Assembly (NCBI RefSeq): GCF_002863585.1 | Contig: NZ_PGUY01000037.1 | Coordinates: forward strand, 1 to 64,000 | Reading direction: 5' to 3' | Length of the DNA: 64,000 nt | DNA from: Peribacillus deserti | GTDB lineage: Bacteria > Bacillota > Bacilli > Bacillales > DSM-1321 | The notes under the pieces: generated by a model | What the model saw: only the letters and a program-made list of their open reading frames with translations | Told to the model about the DNA's origin: nothing | The model's database searches: none | Shown here: in pieces, positions 41,687 to 50,429 of the stretch | How the letters are laid out: each line of letters begins with the position of its first letter | How positions within the stretch are numbered: position 1 is the stretch's first letter | Program-made: the position numbers and the translations under genes

Positions 41687-44600
41687 GTGGAAAATGAACC
41701 GGGCTGGTCTTATTAATTTTTGGTACTACGACGAAGAAATATTTGATTCCTCAGATGGAAGGCTATTGCTCCGCGGCAGCAATGGATCGGGAAAATCGGT
41801 AACGATGCAAAGCTTTCTTCCTGTTTTGCTCGATGGCAAAAAATCTCCAGACCGGCTGGATCCCTTTGGCTCTAAAGCAAGAAGAATGGAAGATTATCTT
41901 CTTGGTGAAAAAGACGTGGGCGGCCGGGATGAAAGAACAGGTTATCTTTTTATAGAGTATAAAAAAGAATTAAGCAATCAGTACATTACGACTGGGATTG
42001 GGCTTCAGGCCAAACGACATAAAGAAATGAAGTTTTGGGGATTCGTAATCACGGATAATAGGAGAATCGGCCAGGACTTTCAGCTGTATCAAACCCATCA
42101 CTCTGATAAAATACCTCTTTCTGTAAAAGAGCTCGAAAATCGGCTTGGGAATGGGGGACAGGTGGTACGAAGCCAGCGTGAATATATGGCTCTTGTTAAT
42201 AAGTATGTGTTTGGCTTTCAGTCATTGGATTCGTATGAGGAGCTCATTAAGCTTCTTATTCAGCTGAGGAGCCCTAAGTTGTCAAAAGATTTTAGGCCTA
42301 CAGTCATCTATGAAATCCTTGAATCAGCACTGCCCCCTCTTGCTGATGATGACCTTCGCCACCTGTCAGATACTATTGAAAATATGGATCAGGCACGCCA
42401 GCAGCTGGAACAATTGGAGCGCGAGCAAAAGTCGGCAGCGAAACTGGTGTCTGTATATGATCAATATAATAGATATCTATTGGCTCAGAAAGCGGAATCA
42501 GTTCTTAAAACTGAGGATAGATTTAAAATAGCACAAGATAACAAGATGGCCGCTGAAAGGGCTATAAAGGAGCTGTCCGAGGAAATTGGTTTCCTTGAAG
42601 ACTCCAGATCTAAGCTGGATATAAGAAAAAGGGTAGCACAAGGGGAAAGAGACCGCCTCAGCCGCCATGAAGTATGGACGTTGCAGGAAACATTAACAAA
42701 AACAGAACAGCATATACAAGCCCTTAAGCAAGATTTATTAAGAAAAAGAGAACAGCTGGATTACAAGAAAAGACAGGAACGCCAACAGCAGGTAAAGCTC
42801 GATGAGACAGAAGCTAATATCAATCACTTTATCCGAGAAACGGACGAATATATCCAGGAAATGAATGTGGATGCGCGAGATTCCGGCTTCTCTCAGCATG
42901 AAGTCAATGTTGCTGATTTTAACAGAGCTGGAAAAGGAGCATTTGACTTCACTGTCTGGCAAAAAGAAGTTTCTGAATTCACTAGTCTTCTAGAAGAAGT
43001 GAAAGATGATTTTGTCCGGCAAAAACAATATAGCGATGAAATGGAACGAAAATACAAGGAGTCTTCTGAGTTAAAAGAAGCTATTGATAAAATGAGGAAT
43101 GAACAATCGGATTATGAAAAGCTGTTTGAGAGTGACAAACAGAAACTTGAGGAAAAAATTTACCGCTGGATTAAAGAACATGAAGAATTTGCAATAAGCG
43201 AAGAAATGATACGAGAGATTTCACGGGCGATTCAGTTCCTTTATGAGACATCTAGTTTTGAACACATTAAATCATTCATTTCTGATTCCGTACAAGGATA
43301 TCAAGAGAAGCTTCTCAGCCAAAAAGCGGTGCTGAAAAGCGGGCTCCGAACTAAGCTGCAGAGGAATGCGGACTTAGAAGAAGAAAAACTTCAGTGGGAA
43401 AACATGACAGACCCAGAACCCGAACGTGCCGAAGCAACCCGTGTATACCGTGAGTCATTGAAGTCAGAAGGGAAGGCATTTATCCCTTTTTATGCGGCGG
43501 TAGAGTTCCATGATCAAGTGACAGATCAACTCAAAGAAAGAGTGGAAGCTGCATTAGGGGAAGCTGGCATTCTGGACAGCCTTATTGTTCCGGAAAATGA
43601 CGGGATACAGGACGACCGGTGTATCGTTCCGAATCCATCCATGATGGGCCATACTCTGGCGGATTACCTTAAACCGGACATAGATAACTGCCACCATATT
43701 TCTCAGGAGCTGATCGATGATGTTCTCCGCAGTATTCTGATTGAGGATCCTGCATCTGCATCAGGAGATGGGAATATGTGCATTGATGAGAATGGGCGTT
43801 ATCGTCTGGGTGGCTTATTAGGACATGCTCCCAGCTATGGAACTTCCCGCTTCATAGGGAGATCATCACGAAAACGGTATCAACAGGAGAAAATAAGAGA
43901 ATTGGAAGCAGAAATTGAAAAGATTAGACTTGAAATCAGCCAGTATCAAAAGGGTATTGAACAATTCGAACATGCTTTAAGTATATCTAAAACGTGGCGA
44001 GAACACTTTCCATCAGATCAAGATCTTCAGGAAATAGACAAGAATATAAGGCAGATTTCTTATCAGCTTAAGGAAAAACAGCATACTCTAGCCAAAGTGG
44101 ATGAACATTACAAGACTGCAGTAGCTGAATTTCAGTTCCTAAAACAGAAGATAAAAGTGAAAACGGTGCATGTTTTAATAAAGAAAGATCTTCAATCATT
44201 CCAGGAGGCGCTGAGAAGTATAAAGAGCTATAGGGAATTCCTGAATAAATTGGATAAAACCAAAAATAGCATTACCCATTCCTACCGTGAGCAGGAAACC
44301 TTACTAGAAAGACTGGAGGAAATACAAGAGGAAATTATGGAGGGGACTGGCCTTTATAATATTCAGGGTGAAGAAATCAACAAAACAGCTGCCGAAATTC
44401 AAACGATCCATAATCAATTAAAGTTAAAAGGGATAGATGAAGTCCGTACTAGAATTAAGGAAGTACAGGATGAATTGTCAGAAGTGGAATCTAGTCTTGA
44501 TCGGGTAAAGAATGATCTTCCCACAAAACTGGTTCAAAAAGAACAGCTTAAGAAAGATTTGGAAGTTATTGTCAGGGAACTTGAATTCTGGACTCTATTA

Positions 44601-45785
44601 CTGAAAAACTGGCAGGAAGCCCTTGCACACGAGCTGTCGAATGGTTTTATACAGGAGATAGAAAACCATCCAAAAGAAATCTCGCAAAGGTTTATGGAAG
44701 ATTATCGAAAATACGACCGTCAGAAAGTCAGCGAGCAGCTGACCAAAACCTATTTTAATGAACAACCTCAGTTAATGGAATATAAGTTAACTGAATACGA
44801 TAGAAGCCATGAAGAACCCGTATGGTTTAAGAAAGAAGGCTGGACGGAGGAACACCGTGTTCATATGGAGCGGTGGAGCCAGCAGAACAGACGTAAAATT
44901 ATGGTTATGGAATATCACGGACAGAAAGTGAGTCCGTATTTTGTAAGTGAAGCCCTAAATCAAGAGCTTAGAAATCAGCAGCTTTGGCTGGATGAGCAGG
45001 ATCGGAATCTTTATGAAGATATTATTTTAAAGTCTGTAGGGGGAATATTAAGAACCCGAATCCAGCGTGCTGAAAGATGGGTCAAACAGATGAATACACT
45101 GATGGAAAGCAGAAACAGTTCATCTGGACTTACTTTTTCCATTGCGTGGAAGCCGCTTACTGCTGAATCAGAAACAGAAATGGATACTAAAGAATTGGTC
45201 GGGCTTTTACAAATGAATAGCAAGTTTTTAACTGAAGAGAACCTTGAAAAAATTACCCGCCACTTCCAGTCGAAAATTCTAAGGGCAAAGGATATTATTG
45301 AGCTCCGGAATGAAGGGAATACCCTGCACCAGGTGTTAAAGGAAGTCCTTGATTACCGAAAGTGGTTCTCTTTCGTCTTATCGTACCGCAGGGAAAGAGA
45401 ACCTAAACGGGAAATGACGAATAATGCATTTTATAAGTTCAGCGGCGGCGAAAAGGCGATGGCAATGTACATTCCGTTATTCACGGCAGCTTACTCCCGA
45501 TATCAGGAAGCAGAAAGTGATGCTCCCTACATTATTTCACTCGATGAAGCATTTGCCGGAGTGGATGAGAACAATATACGTGATATGTTTGAAGTGGTTG
45601 AGGAGCTCGGCTTCAATTTTATTATGAATTCCCAGGCCTTATGGGGGGATTACGAAACAATTTCCAATTTATCTATTTGTGAACTCGTGCGTCCCAAAAA
45701 TGCTGACTTCGTTACGGTCATCCGTTATCACTGGGATGGAAAGACCAAGAACCTTCTTTATAAAGAGCCTATTTTACAGGAGTAA
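41673..45785 (+). CDS. jetC: Wadjet type II SMC-like ATPase JetC (TIGR02680)
   Basis: A 1370-residue SMC/MukB-like motor that extrudes DNA loops to recognise small circular DNA. Walker A is GSNGSGKS (residues 35-42). Two long coiled-coil arms (about 240-560 and 730-1060) flank a hinge-like region. The C-terminal head has the ABC signature FSGGEKA (S1257-E1260) and Walker B ISLDEAF (D1291, E1292). All catalytic motifs are intact, so the protein should be active. It shares one base with jetD (TAATG). Confidence 0.95.
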   Translation: METNKWKMNRAGLINFWYYDEEIFDSSDGRLLLRGSNGSGKSVTMQSFLPVLLDGKKSPDRLDPFGSKARRMEDYLLGEKDVGGRDERTGYLFIEYKKELSNQYITTGIGLQAKRHKEMKFWGFVITDNRRIGQDFQLYQTHHSDKIPLSVKELENRLGNGGQVVRSQREYMALVNKYVFGFQSLDSYEELIKLLIQLRSPKLSKDFRPTVIYEILESALPPLADDDLRHLSDTIENMDQARQQLEQLEREQKSAAKLVSVYDQYNRYLLAQKAESVLKTEDRFKIAQDNKMAAERAIKELSEEIGFLEDSRSKLDIRKRVAQGERDRLSRHEVWTLQETLTKTEQHIQALKQDLLRKREQLDYKKRQERQQQVKLDETEANINHFIRETDEYIQEMNVDARDSGFSQHEVNVADFNRAGKGAFDFTVWQKEVSEFTSLLEEVKDDFVRQKQYSDEMERKYKESSELKEAIDKMRNEQSDYEKLFESDKQKLEEKIYRWIKEHEEFAISEEMIREISRAIQFLYETSSFEHIKSFISDSVQGYQEKLLSQKAVLKSGLRTKLQRNADLEEEKLQWENMTDPEPERAEATRVYRESLKSEGKAFIPFYAAVEFHDQVTDQLKERVEAALGEAGILDSLIVPENDGIQDDRCIVPNPSMMGHTLADYLKPDIDNCHHISQELIDDVLRSILIEDPASASGDGNMCIDENGRYRLGGLLGHAPSYGTSRFIGRSSRKRYQQEKIRELEAEIEKIRLEISQYQKGIEQFEHALSISKTWREHFPSDQDLQEIDKNIRQISYQLKEKQHTLAKVDEHYKTAVAEFQFLKQKIKVKTVHVLIKKDLQSFQEALRSIKSYREFLNKLDKTKNSITHSYREQETLLERLEEIQEEIMEGTGLYNIQGEEINKTAAEIQTIHNQLKLKGIDEVRTRIKEVQDELSEVESSLDRVKNDLPTKLVQKEQLKKDLEVIVRELEFWTLLLKNWQEALAHELSNGFIQEIENHPKEISQRFMEDYRKYDRQKVSEQLTKTYFNEQPQLMEYKLTEYDRSHEEPVWFKKEGWTEEHRVHMERWSQQNRRKIMVMEYHGQKVSPYFVSEALNQELRNQQLWLDEQDRNLYEDIILKSVGGILRTRIQRAERWVKQMNTLMESRNSSSGLTFSIAWKPLTAESETEMDTKELVGLLQMNSKFLTEENLEKITRHFQSKILRAKDIIELRNEGNTLHQVLKEVLDYRKWFSFVLSYRREREPKREMTNNAFYKFSGGEKAMAMYIPLFTAAYSRYQEAESDAPYIISLDEAFAGVDENNIRDMFEVVEELGFNFIMNSQALWGDYETISNLSICELVRPKNADFVTVIRYHWDGKTKNLLYKEPILQE

Positions 45786-47068
45786 TGATTATGAGAGATT
45801 ACAGTGTTTTTCGCGATGAACCGGGCTTTCACTTATTATTTTCGCGCTTTAGAGCCAAATACCGTTCCCTTGGACGTATAGGAGGGACGGTGAATATTCA
45901 TGATTTTTCAGACGAAGAAGTGGATTCTGTTAGCGGGTTTTTTGGAGTATCACCTGAGGTCCTTAAGCGAAAAGGGACAATTTCTTTAAAACACTTTGAA
46001 CAAAGGCTTTCAGAGACTAATCTAGCTGGCGTAACACTAATACTATTGCTGGAAGAATATTTTGGTGAAAATCTTATTTCAAAAGAAGAGGAAGAGTTTG
46101 AGCGAAAAGCTCAGAAGGAAAGGTTTTATCAGGACTTTATAGACGATTTTCCGATTCTGGCCGTTTGGTTTAAAAAGATATCGAAGGGCACTCCTGACAC
46201 AAGATTTATAGCCAATCTCTATAAGCAGGATAAAAGTAATCTGGAAAAAATGCTGGATCTGGCAGCGGCTGCCTATACAATGCTACCACCGACGGGGACC
46301 TATGAAAGACTACCTTTATTTTCTCAAAGAGTCAGCGGAAATCCACATGCCTTTGATATTCATACAATTCAGGGTAAAATTTTCTTGAATATGCTCTCCA
46401 GTAATATCGGAGCAGGGGAATCTGCAATGCTAAATAATATAGAGCAGATAAACGATTTATTGTTAAAGTATGGACTTCTTAGAGATGATTTATGGAGCTT
46501 TGTCACCTGTTCAGGATTATTAGCCTTCGAGAAAGACAGAGTACATCCAGTATGGGTAGCTGCAGCTGAGTGCAATACCGTTCTTAACATTCCAGTAAGA
46601 GAACTAACATCTCTTGACAGGATACAGCCACTAAAGGGGCACAAGGTATACATTGTTGAAAACTCAGGAGTCTGTTCTGCTTTAATGGATGAATTGCCAG
46701 ATAAAGCGATTGTCTGCACACACGGTCAATTTAGAGCTGCAAGCTGGATATTCTTTAGCCTTCTAACAAAATCAGATTGTATGATTTATTATGCAGGGGA
46801 TCTAGATCCTGAAGGAGTTCTAATGGCTCAGCGTCTAAAAAAACGGTATCCCCAGCATGTAAAGCTCTGGCGGATGGATGAAGAATCCTACCAGACCGCC
46901 TTATCTTCTGAACCCGTAGCAGACAGGCTTACACAATTAAAGAACTTAGATGACGTAGACTTATTAAAGGTAGCTAATGCTATGTCCACAACAGGATACG
47001 CAGCTTACCAGGAAGGCCTGGTTGATCTGCTTAAGATGGATATAATAACTGATACTGATATAAGGTAA
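45785..47068 (+). CDS. jetD: Wadjet type II nuclease JetD (DUF2399, TIGR02679)
   Basis: A 427-residue protein with a C-terminal TOPRIM domain. The metal-binding acidic residues are E292 in VYIVENSGV and D339/D341 in YYAGDLDPEGV. The N-terminal half is the DUF3323-type helical region. JetD is the Topo VI/Spo11-like subunit that cuts plasmid DNA trapped by the SMC complex. Conserved acidic residues are intact. The start is ATG 45785, overlapping the jetC stop; ATG 45791 is also possible. A strong terminator follows. Confidence 0.92.
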   Translation: MIMRDYSVFRDEPGFHLLFSRFRAKYRSLGRIGGTVNIHDFSDEEVDSVSGFFGVSPEVLKRKGTISLKHFEQRLSETNLAGVTLILLLEEYFGENLISKEEEEFERKAQKERFYQDFIDDFPILAVWFKKISKGTPDTRFIANLYKQDKSNLEKMLDLAAAAYTMLPPTGTYERLPLFSQRVSGNPHAFDIHTIQGKIFLNMLSSNIGAGESAMLNNIEQINDLLLKYGLLRDDLWSFVTCSGLLAFEKDRVHPVWVAAAECNTVLNIPVRELTSLDRIQPLKGHKVYIVENSGVCSALMDELPDKAIVCTHGQFRAASWIFFSLLTKSDCMIYYAGDLDPEGVLMAQRLKKRYPQHVKLWRMDEESYQTALSSEPVADRLTQLKNLDDVDLLKVANAMSTTGYAAYQEGLVDLLKMDIITDTDIR

Positions 47069-47103
47069 AAAAGCATACTGGCAGCAGCCAGAATGCTTTT
47101 TTA
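47067..47103 (+). terminator. Terminator of jetABCD
   Basis: AAAAGCAT pairs with ATGCTTTT around ACTGGCAGCAGCCAGA (itself able to pair CTGG/CCAG), then T's. It overlaps the jetD stop and marks the right edge of the accessory stretch. Confidence 0.9.
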
Positions 47104-47237
47104 CCTTATATGAAAATAAAATCCAGATATGATAAAATCATGTACAGTGTTTGAAGGGATCTGAACTTAAGAAAACCATTCATAGATATGTGAATAATAA
47201 AAAGCGCCTGCAGGGCGCCTCTAATAGAAAAGGACGT

Positions 47238-48614
47238 ATGCAGATGAAAAGAACAGCACCTGTAGCAAAAAATGATTTTGTGGATGTGGTGTTTGAGGAT
47301 TTGACCCATGAAGGGGCTGGCGTTGCCAAGGTGGATGGCTATCCGATTTTTGTGCCTAATGTGCTCCCAGGGGAAAAGGCGAAGATTAAAGTCCTTAAAG
47401 CGAACAAGGGGTATGGATTTGGGCGGCTGGTTGAAATTTATACAGAGAGCCCGTACCGAGTGGACTTGTCTCAAAAAGACCCTAGTCTCTATGGCGGGTG
47501 CCAGATCCAGCATATGAGCTATGAGGGCCAGCTTACATTTAAAGAAAAACAAGTCCGGGAAGTCTTAAAGCGTATTGGCAAGCTTGAGGATGTGAGCGTG
47601 CATCCAATTATCGGCATGGACAAGCCCATGCATTACCGGAATAAAGCGCAGGTTCCAGTCGGTGAAGAAGAAGGAGTTCTGATTGCGGGTTTTTTCAAGC
47701 CTCGGACCCACGAGATTGTGGATGCAAAAGAAAGCATCATCCAGGACCCGGTTATTAACGAAACGGTCCAGACCGTAAAAGAAATCTGCAGCGAGCTGGG
47801 CATCCCCGCTTATAATGAAGAAACGCACAAAGGGGTGCTGCGCCATATCATGGCCCGCTTTGGTAAAGTGAGCGGCGAAGTTATGGTGGTGATCATCACC
47901 CGGACGGCCGAACTGCCATTTAAGGAGCGCATTATTGAAGAAATCGCAGCTAGAGTCCCGTATGTAAAGTCTATCGTACAAAATATCAACACAAAAAAAA
48001 CGAATGTCATATTTGGCGAAGAAACACGGACTCTTTGGGGCAGTGAAGTAATCTACGATCGTATAGGCGATATCAACTTTGCCATTTCTGCCCGTTCTTT
48101 TTATCAGGTAAACCCAGAGCAGACCAAGGTGCTTTACGATAAAGCATTGGAATATGCTGAACTCACTGGCGAGGAAAACGTTATTGATGCTTATTGCGGT
48201 ATCGGGACGATTTCTTTATTCCTCGCGCAAAAGGCTAAGAAAGTATTTGGAGTGGAAATTGTTCCCCAAGCAATAGAAGATGCGAAAAGAAATGCGGAGT
48301 TAAACAACATTCAAAACGTAGAATTTGCAGTAGGAGAAGCCGAAGCCGTTATCCCTGAATGGTACAAACAAGGGAATGCGGCCGATGTGCTGGTGGTGGA
48401 TCCGCCGCGAAAAGGCTGTGACGAAGCTCTTCTTCAGACAATTATAGATATGAAACCGAAAAAAGTAGTGTACGTCTCCTGTAATCCAGCCACTCTTGCA
48501 AGAGATTTGCGGGTGCTTGAGGACGGCGGATACAAAACGGTGGAAGTACAGCCAGTGGATATGTTCCCTCAGACGATGCACGTCGAGGCTGTTGCGAGGA
48601 TAGAACTAAGATAA
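47238..48614 (+). CDS. rlmCD: 23S rRNA (uracil-5-)-methyltransferase RlmCD
   Basis: A 458-residue SAM-dependent enzyme that makes m5U747 and m5U1939 in 23S rRNA of Bacillus (YefA). It has an N-terminal TRAM domain ([20 protein letters not shown]), motif [14 protein letters not shown] for [13 protein letters not shown], and catalytic Cys415 in [11 protein letters not shown]. Of the Fe-S ligands typical of the family (CX5CX2C plus one more) only C88 in GGCQIQH is present. Start ATG 47238 has AAAGGA upstream; ATG 47244 is also possible. A GCGCC/GGCGC hairpin at 47204-47220 lies just before the gene. Very secure call. Confidence 0.96.
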   Translation: MQMKRTAPVAKNDFVDVVFEDLTHEGAGVAKVDGYPIFVPNVLPGEKAKIKVLKANKGYGFGRLVEIYTESPYRVDLSQKDPSLYGGCQIQHMSYEGQLTFKEKQVREVLKRIGKLEDVSVHPIIGMDKPMHYRNKAQVPVGEEEGVLIAGFFKPRTHEIVDAKESIIQDPVINETVQTVKEICSELGIPAYNEETHKGVLRHIMARFGKVSGEVMVVIITRTAELPFKERIIEEIAARVPYVKSIVQNINTKKTNVIFGEETRTLWGSEVIYDRIGDINFAISARSFYQVNPEQTKVLYDKALEYAELTGEENVIDAYCGIGTISLFLAQKAKKVFGVEIVPQAIEDAKRNAELNNIQNVEFAVGEAEAVIPEWYKQGNAADVLVVDPPRKGCDEALLQTIIDMKPKKVVYVSCNPATLARDLRVLEDGGYKTVEVQPVDMFPQTMHVEAVARIELR

Positions 48615-48705
48615 TCGGGGAAAAAAGTGTGTAAAGGTGCTATTCAGACTTTAATAAATAATCAAAAAGTGTTGGCATTTTGGATAGCTTTAAGGAGGAA
48701 CATGA

Positions 48706-49203
48706 ATGGATAATAACGATATATTAATTCGATTAAGATATGCTCTGGATATAAAAAATTCAGATGTTGTAGAAATATTTAAACTTGGCGGCGTGGAAGT
48801 AACGAGGTTAGAAGTACCAAAGATCCTGACTAAATCAAATGAAGATGTGGATGCTGAAGATGACGACAATATAAGAGTTACTAATCGAATGTTAGAGTCA
48901 TTCTTAAATGGCTTTATTACTTATAAGAGAGGAAAACAAGAACCGAAGCCAGGACAGCCTGATACAGCAATGCCTTCAAATAGTCATGAACATATCAATA
49001 ATCTTCTGCTAAAGAAAGTGAAAATTGCGCTGGCGTTAACTAGTGAAGATATGATGGATATATTCGAAAAAGCAGGTCTCGTTGTAACCAAGGGAGAACT
49101 AGGCGCCTTATTAAGAAAAGAAGGGCATAAGAATTATAAAGAATGCGGTGATAAGTTCGCCAGGAATTTCTTAAAAGGATTAGCGATCAAATACAGGGGA
49201 TAA
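48706..49203 (+). CDS. DUF1456 family protein (YehS-like)
   Basis: A 165-residue protein with two copies of the DUF1456 unit: about residues 4-75 (NDILIRLRYALDIKNSDVVE) and 95-163 (NNLLLKKVKIALALTSEDMM). They are joined by a polar linker. The gene has AAGGAGG upstream. Function unknown in all members. The metalloprotease gene starts 24 bases downstream, so they may be co-transcribed. Confidence 0.92.
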   Translation: MDNNDILIRLRYALDIKNSDVVEIFKLGGVEVTRLEVPKILTKSNEDVDAEDDDNIRVTNRMLESFLNGFITYKRGKQEPKPGQPDTAMPSNSHEHINNLLLKKVKIALALTSEDMMDIFEKAGLVVTKGELGALLRKEGHKNYKECGDKFARNFLKGLAIKYRG

Positions 49204-49227
49204 GTCTTACAAGATTTTGGTGATTAT

Positions 49228-49935
49228 ATGATTCATACTTACTTAGGCGAGACGCTCAGGTTTAATATAGTTTACAAAAAACGGACTTCCGTGAGCATTT
49301 CTATAGATTTTTATGGAAATATTGAAGTACAGGCTCCAAAAGGGACACCTGATGACATTGTACTAAAATTATTAGAAGAAAAATGGGATTGGATCCAGCA
49401 GCAATCTAAGGAAATGAAGGACAGGCTGCTTGGTCCGCAGGCGAAGACCTACAAGCATGGTGAGGAATTTCTATATCTGGGAAAAACATACCCCATTCAG
49501 ATCCATACAGATAGTAATGTAGAGCAGGACCATGCCGTGCTTGGGGGAGATCAGCTGCATATATACGTAAATGATCTTGAGGACGAAAAAATTAAACAGA
49601 CTCTAAAACGTTTTTATTACCAGCAGTGTAAAGCACTGGTTGAAAAGAGCATTGCCTCCTATCAAGGGTATTTCAAAGTAAAACCGCGATCTATCCGTAT
49701 TTCCGACAGCAAAACGACATGGGGGACCTGTGATTCAAAAAAGCAGTTAACCTTTAATTGGAAGCTTGCCATGGCACCGCCTGAGGTAATCGACTATGTA
49801 GTCGTTCACGAAATGTGCCATATGATCCATTTGAATCATGACCGGTCTTTCTGGCGCCTTGTTGGAAAAATCATACCGGATTATAAGTCACGGGAGAGCT
49901 GGTTAGCTTTCTCTAATTGGAAAATGACCGTTTGA
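49228..49935 (+). CDS. Zinc metallopeptidase, DUF45/YgjP family
   Basis: A 235-residue protein with VVHEMCHMIHLNHDRSFW: zinc ligands H194 and H198 with E195 as general base, H204 as the third ligand. Upstream, ISDSKTTWGTCDSKKQLTFN is the conserved WGSC-like segment of the family. YgjP-type proteins are SprT/wss1-like; their substrates are unknown, though relation to DNA-protein crosslink proteases is suggested. The gene follows the DUF1456 gene closely. Confidence 0.92.
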   Translation: MIHTYLGETLRFNIVYKKRTSVSISIDFYGNIEVQAPKGTPDDIVLKLLEEKWDWIQQQSKEMKDRLLGPQAKTYKHGEEFLYLGKTYPIQIHTDSNVEQDHAVLGGDQLHIYVNDLEDEKIKQTLKRFYYQQCKALVEKSIASYQGYFKVKPRSIRISDSKTTWGTCDSKKQLTFNWKLAMAPPEVIDYVVVHEMCHMIHLNHDRSFWRLVGKIIPDYKSRESWLAFSNWKMTV

Positions 49936-49984
49936 GAATGATCTGGCTCAGGAATTATCATTGAAAGCGGAACTTTAAAAAGTA

Positions 49985-50013
49985 TTTACAATAAAATAGT
50001 AAAGTGAGATAAT
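49985..50013 (+). promoter_or_regulatory. Promoter of the ABC-F leader
   Basis: TTTACA (49985-49990), a 17-base spacer and GATAAT (50008-50013). It lies about 30 bases before the leader peptide. Confidence 0.7.
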
Positions 50014-50044
50014 TAAGAAAATTTCGAAGGAGGGAAGTAAGTTT

Positions 50045-50065
50045 ATGATGCCATCTAATTGCTAA
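50045..50065 (+). CDS. Leader peptide MMPSNC of the ABC-F attenuator
   Basis: Two ATG codons, then CCA TCT AAT TGC and TAA. AAGGAGGG lies ten bases upstream, far stronger than needed by chance. It is immediately followed by an A/T hairpin (50066-50090, ATATTAATTTA pairing with TAAATTAATAT). A short ORF like this before a resistance ATPase is the hallmark of ribosome-mediated attenuation. Confidence 0.6.
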   Translation: MMPSNC

Positions 50066-50305
50066 ATATTAATTTATTTTAAATTAATATGGATTTTCTA
50101 TGGAGTGTTCATTTACCTAGTTTTATTAGGTTTATTTGTTATGCTCTTTATGGAATGAAGGCAATTTAGAAGGTAACTTACTTTACTGATATCGAGATTA
50201 TAATTTGTTTTATACTGCCAGTTTGATAGCTGGTCCAAGGTATATAGGCGGAGTATGCTTTCCTGAGCTTATCTCTCCAAATAAATTATATTCGCTGTGT
50301 ATTGA

Positions 50306-50343
50306 AGACTGTAAGAAGAAACCATCTTCTTATGGTCTTTTTT
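50306..50343 (+). terminator. Attenuator upstream of the ABC-F gene
   Basis: AGAC-TG-TAAGAAGA-AACCA-TCTTCTTA-TG-GTCT followed by T's: a long intrinsic terminator 87 bases before the ABC-F start. A shorter alternative (ACCAT-CTTCTT-ATGGT) overlaps it. It can end transcription in the leader unless an antiterminator forms. Confidence 0.85.
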
Positions 50344-50429
50344 GTTATACAACTAAATAGTAATGAAGTTTCTTCTTTGTCCTGTCCATAAATGCATAAC
50401 GTACATTATGGATGAAAGAGGGAAATTAC

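Noticed and set aside
47204-47220. GCGCC/GGCGC hairpin before rlmCD as a terminator
   Set aside because: Short hairpin without a T run; recorded only as a possible 5' UTR structure.
47106-47981. Minus-strand frames opposite rlmCD
   Set aside because: Antisense shadows of a highly conserved methyltransferase gene.
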